Of a DNA stretch of 13,410 bases, positions 6,418 through 12,152 are shown one piece after another. A program made the translations under genes and the position numbers. The DNA comes from an uncultured Burkholderiales bacterium (GTDB taxonomy: Bacteria; Pseudomonadota; Gammaproteobacteria; Burkholderiales; Burkholderiaceae_C). Within the stretch, counting starts at the first letter, position 1. Each line of letters begins with the position of its first letter. The notes under the pieces are model-generated. The model searched no databases, was not told the origin of the DNA, and saw only the letters and a program-made list of their open reading frames with translations. The stretch is from positions 1-13,410 of the forward strand of contig CAJBHE010000104.1 of the NCBI GenBank assembly GCA_903952885.1, in the 5' to 3' direction.

Positions 6418-7806
6418 TTAGCTACCCGCCACCTTCATGCGGTTAATCAGCACAGAACCAATCGCCTTAGCCCCCATCGTGAAAGTATCTGAACCAATAG
6501 CTTCAATGCCTTGGAACATGTCTTTCATATTGCCCGCGATGGTGATCTCTTGCACAGGATAGGCAATGCGCCCGTTCTCCACCCAAAAGCCACTGGCGCC
6601 GCGTGAATAGTCACCCGTCACGTAGTTCACGCCTTGGCCCATCAGCTCGATCACAAACAAACCCGTACCTAGTTTTTTCAGCATGGCGTCAAGGTCATCT
6701 GCGCTTTGCGTGAGGCGTGAGGTCATGGCCAGGTTGTGCGAGCCACCCGAGTTGCCCGTGGTGGGCATGCCCAGTTTGCGGGCGGTGTAGCTGCTGAGGA
6801 AATAGCCTTCCACGCGGCCAGCTTCCACCACGCGACGTGCGCGGACGGTCACGCCTTCGTCGTCAAATGGCGAGCTGCCTTTGCCGCGCATGACAAATGG
6901 ATCTTCTGAGATGTCGATGTGCTTGGGGAACACGGTGGTACCCAGCGAGTCAAGCAAGAAAGTGCTTTTGCGGTACAGCGCACCGCCGCTCACAGCCTGC
7001 ACAAAGCTTCCCAACAAGCCGGCGGCCACAGGTGCTTCAAACAACACGGGGCATTCCACAGTCGCAATCTTGCGCGACTTCAAACGGCTCAAGGCGCGTT
7101 CGGCGGCGTAGCGGCCCACTGCTTCGGGTGAGGCCAATTCGTTGGCATCGCGCATGGAGCTGTACCACGCGTCGCGCTGCATGCCGTCACCTTTGCCGGC
7201 AATGGGAGCCACCGAAATGGTGTGACGCGAGCTGGCGTAGCCGCCACGAAAACCGTGGGTGTGGGCGCTGAAAAAATGGCTTTGCTGCGCCGACACCGCT
7301 GCGCCTTCGCTGTTGGTGATGCGCTTGTCGGTTTGCATGGCCGCCGCTTCGCAACGCAAGGCAATGGTGGCTGCGTCAGCGCTGGTGATGGGCCATGGGT
7401 GGAACAAGTCCAAATCGGGGTGGTGGGTGGCAATGTCTTTTTCGTCAGGCAACCCAGCAAAAGGGTCTTCAGCGGTGAAGCGGGCAATATCGAAAGCCGC
7501 TTGCACGGTGCGCTCAATGGCGTCTTGCGAAAAGTCTGATGTGCTCGCGTTGCCACGACGGCGGCCTACATACACCGTCACGCCCAGAGATTTATCGCGG
7601 TTGCGTTCCACGTTTTCTAGCTCGCCTTTGCGCACCGACACGCTCAAGCCGCAACCCTCAGACGCATCGGCCCCTGCATCGGTAGCCCCTAACTTTTTCG
7701 CGTACTTCAAAGCGGCATCCACAAGCGAGGCGAAGTGTTCGCGGCTGTAGCTGAAACCTTGCTCGGGTTGGTGGGATGGGGCTTGAGTTTTGAAGGCTTT
7801 GGTCAT
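6418..7806 (-). CDS. pmbA: PmbA/TldE metalloprotease partner protein
   Basis: A 462-residue member of the TldD/PmbA family (E. coli PmbA is 450). TldD and PmbA (TldE) form a complex that degrades unfolded or modified peptides. In E. coli it matures microcin B17 and helps degrade the CcdA antitoxin. The catalytic zinc motif is normally in TldD; I see no HExxxH here, as expected for PmbA. Visible landmarks are GCGLSVSVRKGELENVERN in the N-terminal domain, DPFAGLPD, VLFEAPVAAGLLGSF, SPFDDEGV, PTTGNSGGSHNL, and the C-terminal GASGFWVENGRIAYPVQEIT. I chose the ATG at 7806; upstream in-frame extension reaches a TTG inside darP and is unlikely. The minus strand shows no clear Shine-Dalgarno (GCCTCCGAT precedes the ATG). 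It diverges from darP, as in E. coli. Confidence 0.95.
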   Translation of the reverse strand: MTKAFKTQAPSHQPEQGFSYSREHFASLVDAALKYAKKLGATDAGADASEGCGLSVSVRKGELENVERNRDKSLGVTVYVGRRRGNASTSDFSQDAIERTVQAAFDIARFTAEDPFAGLPDEKDIATHHPDLDLFHPWPITSADAATIALRCEAAAMQTDKRITNSEGAAVSAQQSHFFSAHTHGFRGGYASSRHTISVAPIAGKGDGMQRDAWYSSMRDANELASPEAVGRYAAERALSRLKSRKIATVECPVLFEAPVAAGLLGSFVQAVSGGALYRKSTFLLDSLGTTVFPKHIDISEDPFVMRGKGSSPFDDEGVTVRARRVVEAGRVEGYFLSSYTARKLGMPTTGNSGGSHNLAMTSRLTQSADDLDAMLKKLGTGLFVIELMGQGVNYVTGDYSRGASGFWVENGRIAYPVQEITIAGNMKDMFQGIEAIGSDTFTMGAKAIGSVLINRMKVAGS

Positions 7807-7849
7807 ATCGGAGGCTATGATACTTGGCTGATACAAGGCGCCCCTATTT
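7807..7849. promoter_or_regulatory. Divergent pmbA-darP promoter gap
   Basis: Only 43 bases separate the two divergent start codons, so the promoters must overlap each other or extend into coding DNA. On the plus strand TATGAT (7816-7821) is a good -10, but the nearest -35-like TTGAAG (7790-7795) is 20 bases away. The ribosome sites on both sides are weak (AAGG at 7835-7838 for darP). Shared regulation is inference. Confidence 0.35.
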
Positions 7850-8524
7850 ATGTCACGTAAACCCAAAAAAGGTTACTTTGTCCGCGGCCAATTCGTGGCC
7901 GAAGGCAGCGAACTCGACCTCGAGCTCAAAGCCGAACTCAAAGGCACAGACGGCCTGAGCCGCACCGATCGCAAAAAAGACAGCGATGACCGCCAAGACT
8001 TAGGCGTCGACCTGCTGACCCTGCGAACCGAGCTGATGGAGCGACTGAACACCCAAGGCCACATCACCGACCAGTTGCGCGAAGCGCTGGCCGAAGCACG
8101 CCGCATCACCAACTTTGAAGGCAAGCGTCGACAAATGCAGTATGTTGGCAAGCTCATGCGCAAGCTCAGCGAAGACTCGATGGAAGCCGTCAAAGACGCG
8201 CTGAATGAGCAGCGCATGGGCAGCACCAAAGACACGCTGGCACTGCACTTGGCCGAAAGCTGGCGCGACCGCCTGATCGATGATGACGCGGCGTTGCAAG
8301 AGTGGATCAACGAGTTCCCCAGCACCGACAGCCAGCAGCTGCGTGCCTTGGTGCGTCAAGCCCGCAAGGACGACGTCACCACGAAGGCCGACATTGCCAA
8401 AGGCTTGTTGCCGCGTCAAAGCCGTTCGTACCGCGAGATTTTTCAGCTCATCAAAGAGCAAATGAATTTGGCGGACGACGCGGCGCACACACCTGAAGAG
8501 GACACAGAGTCTTACAAGCCATGA
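7850..8524 (+). CDS. darP: Ribosome maturation factor DarP (YjgA)
   Basis: A 224-residue, highly charged helical protein of the DarP/YjgA (DUF615) family. E. coli DarP associates with late 50S assembly intermediates and helps mature the peptidyl-transferase centre region. The sequence carries the family landmarks: an N-terminal basic start, ITDQLREALAEARRITNFEGKRRQMQYVGKLMRK near 80-113 (the conserved core), ESWRDRLIDDD, QLRALVRQARKD, and RSYREIFQLIKEQ near the end. The N-terminal 55 residues and the acidic tail are probably disordered. It diverges from pmbA, as in other proteobacteria, and overlaps mog by ATGA (8521-8524), so translation of the two is coupled. Confidence 0.94.
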   Translation: MSRKPKKGYFVRGQFVAEGSELDLELKAELKGTDGLSRTDRKKDSDDRQDLGVDLLTLRTELMERLNTQGHITDQLREALAEARRITNFEGKRRQMQYVGKLMRKLSEDSMEAVKDALNEQRMGSTKDTLALHLAESWRDRLIDDDAALQEWINEFPSTDSQQLRALVRQARKDDVTTKADIAKGLLPRQSRSYREIFQLIKEQMNLADDAAHTPEEDTESYKP

Positions 8525-9141
8525 CCGACAACACCCTGCCAACCCCCGAGGCCCGTTGCGACACCATCAAGGTTGGCATCGTGTCAATCAGCGACCGTGC
8601 CTCCAGCGGCACCTATGAAGATAAAGGCCTGCCTGCCCTGCGCGATTGGTTGGCACATGCTTTGTACAACCCGATTGAGTTCGTCGAGCGACTCATTCCC
8701 GACGAGCAAGCCACCATCAGCCAAACGCTGATTGAGTTGGTTGATGCGGGTTGCAACTTGCTGCTCACCACCGGTGGCACAGGCCCCGCCAAACGCGATG
8801 TCACACCTGAGGCCACACTGTCTGTGGCTCACAAAGAAATGCCCGGCTTTGGTGAGCAAATGCGGCAAGTGAGTTTGAAGTTTGTCCCCACCGCTATCCT
8901 GTCACGCCAAGTGGCGGTGGTTCGCGACGAGTGCCTGATCATCAACTTACCCGGCCAACCCAAATCGATCCAAGAAACCTTGGGTGGTTTGAAAGACGCT
9001 GAAGGCAAGCAAGTGGTGGATGGCGTGTTTGCTGCCGTGCCCTATTGCATCGACTTGATTGGTGGCCCGTATCTGGAAACGCGCGATGAATTTTGCAAGG
9101 GCTGGCGACCTAAAACCGCATTGAAATCGAAGCGCTTTTAA
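8521..9141 (+). CDS. mog: Molybdopterin adenylyltransferase
   Basis: Enzyme that adenylates molybdopterin before molybdate insertion in molybdenum-cofactor synthesis. The 206-residue protein (E. coli Mog 195) has the MoaB/Mog fold: KVGIVSISDRASSGTYEDKG at the start, the LLTTGGTGPAKRDVTPEAT nucleotide/MPT-binding segment, EMPGFGEQMRQVSL, and INLPGQPKSIQETLGG, followed by PYCIDLIGGPYLET, typical of Mog rather than MoaB. The start overlaps the darP stop by 4 bases. No SD stands at ideal distance, which fits coupled translation. The gene is closed by a strong terminator. No other molybdenum-cofactor gene is present, so the partner genes must lie elsewhere. Confidence 0.95.
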   Translation: MTDNTLPTPEARCDTIKVGIVSISDRASSGTYEDKGLPALRDWLAHALYNPIEFVERLIPDEQATISQTLIELVDAGCNLLLTTGGTGPAKRDVTPEATLSVAHKEMPGFGEQMRQVSLKFVPTAILSRQVAVVRDECLIINLPGQPKSIQETLGGLKDAEGKQVVDGVFAAVPYCIDLIGGPYLETRDEFCKGWRPKTALKSKRF

Positions 9142-9157
9142 CGCAACACGCGCCCAC

Positions 9158-9189
9158 AAAAAAGCCCGCTATTGAGAGCGGGCTTTTTT
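9158..9189. terminator. Perfect bidirectional intrinsic terminator
   Basis: AAAAAAGCCCGCT (9158-9170) pairs without mismatch with AGCGGGCTTTTTT (9177-9189), a 13-bp stem around the loop ATTGAG. The GC core is flanked by A's on one side and T's on the other, so it works for both strands. It terminates mog (+) and, 2 bases after the stop at 9192, the cysE-side operon (-). Confidence 0.95.
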
Positions 9190-9191
9190 AT

Positions 9192-9575
9192 TTACTTGGC
9201 GTCAGTATTAATTTTTTGAACCACTGGCTCAGTACCAGACATGTCAAAGTAAATGCCATCAAAGAAAATTTTCACTGAGGGTAAATCTTTGCCTAAAGCA
9301 CTTCGGTTGGGCGAAAACCGAAGCACATCAAAGACGTAGTGGTTCAGGGTTTCCACAAACTTCTGAAAGTGGGGCATATCCACGTCAAATAAAGGCTTCA
9401 CCCAAATCTTCCACTGCCCCACCATCACAGGGTCTTCAGACACTGTGACATCACACACCACATCCTTTGTGATGAGCCCATATTGTTCAAGGTCAAAGGT
9501 GAAATGACCTTCAAATGCCCCAATGGGATTCAAAGTTGCCCAAATTCGCTTGGGGTACACATTCAAAAAACGCAT
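9192..9575 (-). CDS. Unknown 127-residue protein coupled to cysE
   Basis: I do not recognise this protein. It has 127 residues from the ATG at 9575, which lies 2 bases after the cysE TGA. A TTG at 9581 would overlap the cysE stop and add two residues. The sequence is rich in aromatic and beta-branched residues with alternating patterns (AFEGHFTFDLEQYGL, GQWKIWVKPLF, VKIFFDGIYFDM), suggesting a mostly beta, soluble fold. There is no signal peptide or membrane segment, and only one cysteine. It ends at the shared terminator, so it is the last gene of the trmJ-cysE unit. Its DNA is clearly AT-richer than cysE (one 60-base line counted: 20 G/C here versus 39 in cysE), which may point to acquisition or weak codon selection. 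The arrangement suggests a real, translated gene, but function is unknown. Confidence 0.75.
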   Translation of the reverse strand: MRFLNVYPKRIWATLNPIGAFEGHFTFDLEQYGLITKDVVCDVTVSEDPVMVGQWKIWVKPLFDVDMPHFQKFVETLNHYVFDVLRFSPNRSALGKDLPSVKIFFDGIYFDMSGTEPVVQKINTDAK

Positions 9576-9577
9576 GC

Positions 9578-10348
9578 TCAATCCAACAGTTGGTTGATAC
9601 GGGCCGCCTCAAAATGCTCTTGTCGAGCGGCGTCGGTGGGCACGCAAACGGGTTTGCCTTGGCCGCCAGACAGCTGCTCAATAGCTTTCCACAACAAAGC
9701 AATTTGGTGCTCTTGTGAAGTAGCGTTGTCAATCAAGCCCCGCATCGCTTGGCTCACCGGATCGTCGTTTTGGGTGACGCCATAGGCTGAAAAGCCCATC
9801 TTGGACGCGGCCTCTTCGCGCTTAGCATCGCTCTCAGCTTGGATGATGCGTGCGGGGTTGCCCACCGCCGTTGCACCCGCTGGCACAGGCTTGGTCACCA
9901 CAGCGTTGCTGCCAACTTTTGCCCCGTCGCCCACGGTGAAGCCGCCCAACACTTTGGCTCCCGCACCAATCACCACATCTTTGCCCAAGGTGGGGTGGCG
10001 CTTCTCACCTTTGTAGAGCGACGTGCCGCCCAAGGTCACGCCTTGGTAAATCGTGCAGCCGTCACCGATCTCGGCTGTCTCACCCACCACCACACCCATG
10101 GCGTGGTCGAAAAACACGCGCTCGCCAATCTTGGCGGCGGGATGAATTTCAATGCCTGTGAACCAGCGCGAAAGGTGCGAGATGAAACGACCCACCCACT
10201 TGAACCCCAGATTCCAACAGCCGTGCGCCAAGCGGTGAAGCAGCACCGCATGCAAGCCGGGGTAGCAGGTGAGCACTTCCCAGCGGCTTCGCGCGGCAGG
10301 ATCGCGGTCCAAAATGCACTGAACGTCAGAATTGAGGCGTGAAAACAT
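9578..10348 (-). CDS. cysE: Serine O-acetyltransferase
   Basis: Transfers acetyl from acetyl-CoA to L-serine, the first step of cysteine synthesis; the product is used by CysK/CysM. It has 256 residues from the ATG at 10348 (E. coli 273, so the N-terminal helical part is a little shorter). The N-terminal domain has RDPAARSRWEVLTCYPGLHAV-type helices. The left-handed beta-helix follows from about residue 66, with IHPAAKIG, the active-site DHAMGVVVGETAEIG (Asp81, His82) and GVTLGGTSLYKGEKRHPTLG, ending NPARI. The frame is open further upstream into trmJ, but AAGGATAA lies 11-18 bases before this ATG and the homologous start fits. It follows trmJ by 10 bases and precedes the unknown gene by 2. 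Confidence 0.96.
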   Translation of the reverse strand: MFSRLNSDVQCILDRDPAARSRWEVLTCYPGLHAVLLHRLAHGCWNLGFKWVGRFISHLSRWFTGIEIHPAAKIGERVFFDHAMGVVVGETAEIGDGCTIYQGVTLGGTSLYKGEKRHPTLGKDVVIGAGAKVLGGFTVGDGAKVGSNAVVTKPVPAGATAVGNPARIIQAESDAKREEAASKMGFSAYGVTQNDDPVSQAMRGLIDNATSQEHQIALLWKAIEQLSGGQGKPVCVPTDAARQEHFEAARINQLLD

Positions 10349-10358
10349 AGTGGCTTGA

Positions 10359-11126
10359 TTATCCTTGCCCATCAGAGCCTTTGTTGGATGCTTGCGACAT
10401 GGCCTTGGCAATGCCACGCAAGATGTGAACTTCCTCTTGGGTCACCTCTGCGCGGTTGAACAACTGGTTCAAGCGCGGCATGAGTTTTTTAGGCGCTTCG
10501 GGGTCTAAAAAACCAATGTCTGTCAGCGACTGCTGCCAGTGGTCAAGCAAACCTGCGAGCTGTTGGGCATCGGCCAAAGGCGATGGCGATGGGTCAGACG
10601 CCCCATGGCTTTGAGGCAAAGCGGCAAAGCCGCCCAGGGCTTGTCGCCAGTCATACGCCAGCACCTGCACGGCTGCGCCTAAGTTCAGTGACCCAAAATG
10701 TGGGTCGGTCGGAATACTGATGCAGCTGTGACATCGGTAGACGTCTTCGTTGCGCATGCCAAAGCGCTCAGAGCCAAACAAAAAGCCCACACCAAAGTCG
10801 GCGCTGAGCTTGTGCTCGGCAGCCAAGGCGGCAAAGTGCGGACGAGGTTCAAGCGTGGGCGGGCCAAAGTCGCGCGGCGTCATGGCAGTGGCGCACAGGT
10901 GGTGCAGGCCGTCAATCGCTTCATCCAAGGTGGCCACCACGCGGGCGTTGGCCAGAACGTCTAGTGCGCCGCTGGCACGCTGAATGGTTTCTTCGCGTCG
11001 CAGCACGTTGTCCCAACGGGGCGCAACCAGCACCAAATCGGTGAAGCCCATGACCTTCATCGCGCGGGCTGTGGAGCCCACATTGCCGGCGTGACTGGTG
11101 TTTAAAAGAATGAAGCGGGTTTTCAT
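10359..11126 (-). CDS. trmJ: tRNA (cytidine/uridine-2'-O-)-methyltransferase TrmJ
   Basis: SAM-dependent SPOUT enzyme that methylates the ribose of nucleotide 32 in the tRNA anticodon loop. The 255-residue protein (E. coli TrmJ 246) opens with the trefoil-knot motifs RFILLNTSHAGNVGSTARAMKVMGF, then LVLVAP. The later knot motifs are FLFGSERFGMRNEDVYRC and ISIPTDPHFGSLNLGAAVQVLAYD, which bind SAM. The C-terminal about 80 residues form a helical extension, as in TrmJ. The ATG at 11126 gives the family start, although no Shine-Dalgarno stands before it (CAACCCTC). It leads the trmJ-cysE-unknown unit and diverges from suhB, an order common in Burkholderiales. An alternative name is TrmH-group family 1 RNA methyltransferase. 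Confidence 0.93.
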   Translation of the reverse strand: MKTRFILLNTSHAGNVGSTARAMKVMGFTDLVLVAPRWDNVLRREETIQRASGALDVLANARVVATLDEAIDGLHHLCATAMTPRDFGPPTLEPRPHFAALAAEHKLSADFGVGFLFGSERFGMRNEDVYRCHSCISIPTDPHFGSLNLGAAVQVLAYDWRQALGGFAALPQSHGASDPSPSPLADAQQLAGLLDHWQQSLTDIGFLDPEAPKKLMPRLNQLFNRAEVTQEEVHILRGIAKAMSQASNKGSDGQG

Positions 11127-11228
11127 GAGGGTTGAGTCTGTCTTAGCGCGTAAAATCCAAGCTATTGTCGCCGCCCGCATCGCCGGACGTTTCTTTTCGG
11201 CCCTCTAGGCCAGCTCTTCTCACAATCT
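11127..11228. promoter_or_regulatory. Divergent trmJ-suhB promoter region
   Basis: This 102-base gap must hold the promoters of both units. I see -10-like TAAAAT (11151-11156, plus) but no -35 at an acceptable distance. There is no strong palindrome. No Shine-Dalgarno is evident before the suhB ATG. Confidence 0.3.
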
Positions 11229-12122
11229 ATGTTGTCCTCTTCTTCTATCCACCCCATGCTCAACGTGGCTGTCAAGGCCGCACGCGCCGCAGGCGCGATC
11301 ATTAACCGCGCCGCGCTCGACGTGGAAGCTGTACGCATTTCTCAGAAGCAAGTGAACGACTTTGTGACAGAAGTAGATCAAAACAGCGAACGTATCATCA
11401 TCGAAACCCTGCTCACCGCCTACCCCGACCACGGCATCTTGGCCGAAGAGTCAGGCAGCACACACGGCAACCCCAACGCAGACCACATCTGGATCATCGA
11501 CCCGCTCGATGGCACAACCAACTTCATCCACGGCTTCCCCTATTACTGCGTGAGCATTGCTTTGCAAGTGCAAGGCCGGTTAGAGCAAGCCGTCATTTAC
11601 GACCCCACCCGCAACGACCTGTTCACCGCCACCAAAGGCCGTGGCGCGTACATGAACGACCGCCGCATGCGCGTGAGCAAGCGCACACGCTTGGAAGAAT
11701 GTTTGCTGGCAACAGGCTTTCCGTTCCGTCCCGGCGACGACTTCAACAAATACCTCAGCCTGATGGGCGACATCATGCAGCGCACGGCTGGCCTTCGCCG
11801 CCCAGGTGCTGCTGCGCTTGACTTGGCCTATGTGGCCGCAGGTTTCAGCGATGGTTTCTTTGAACTCGGTTTGAAGCCTTGGGACATGGCCGCAGGCGCC
11901 TTGCTGATCACCGAAGCCGGTGGCTTGGTCAGCAACTTCACAGGCGAAGGCCCCTACCTTGAGCACGAAGAGTGCTTGGCCGCCCCGCCCCGCATCTATG
12001 CGCAGTTGGTTCCGCTCACAACCAAGTATTCCAAGTTTGCAAGCGCTGACGACAAGCGTGCAGCCAGCACAGCAGCCAAGACCTTGAGCCTGTCACGCCA
12101 AGCGCCAGACGCGCCGCTGTAA
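11229..12122 (+). CDS. suhB: Inositol-1-monophosphatase family protein SuhB
   Basis: Mg-dependent phosphatase of the inositol monophosphatase family. In E. coli SuhB also acts with NusA in rRNA antitermination and ribosome assembly, and that may be its main role. The protein has 297 residues (E. coli 267). Metal-binding residues are seen in AEES (Glu73, Glu74), WIIDPLDGTTNF (Asp91, Asp94) and the C-terminal KPWDMAAGALLITEAGG. NDFVTEVD near 43-50 is the usual first motif. The C-terminal 25-30 residues, rich in Ala, Ser and Lys, extend beyond the common core. The ATG at 11229 is used; the ATG at 11256 (MLNVAVKAARAAG) is the homologous core start and cannot be excluded. It stands 30 bases before mutS on the same strand. 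Confidence 0.94.
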   Translation: MLSSSSIHPMLNVAVKAARAAGAIINRAALDVEAVRISQKQVNDFVTEVDQNSERIIIETLLTAYPDHGILAEESGSTHGNPNADHIWIIDPLDGTTNFIHGFPYYCVSIALQVQGRLEQAVIYDPTRNDLFTATKGRGAYMNDRRMRVSKRTRLEECLLATGFPFRPGDDFNKYLSLMGDIMQRTAGLRRPGAAALDLAYVAAGFSDGFFELGLKPWDMAAGALLITEAGGLVSNFTGEGPYLEHEECLAAPPRIYAQLVPLTTKYSKFASADDKRAASTAAKTLSLSRQAPDAPL

Positions 12123-12152
12123 CTCGATCCACACTTTCTGGCAGGCACTGCG

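Noticed and set aside
8000..8542. 180-codon minus-strand frame opposite darP
   Set aside because: It lies opposite a conserved gene with full-length similarity; no ribosome site or recognisable domain.
9839..10342. 167-codon plus-strand frame opposite cysE
   Set aside because: Antisense shadow of the cysE hexapeptide repeats; the protein is His/Ala-rich with no family pattern.
11127..11228. Promoter from TTGAGT to TAAAAT before suhB
   Set aside because: The spacer is only 13 bases, too short for a sigma-70 promoter.
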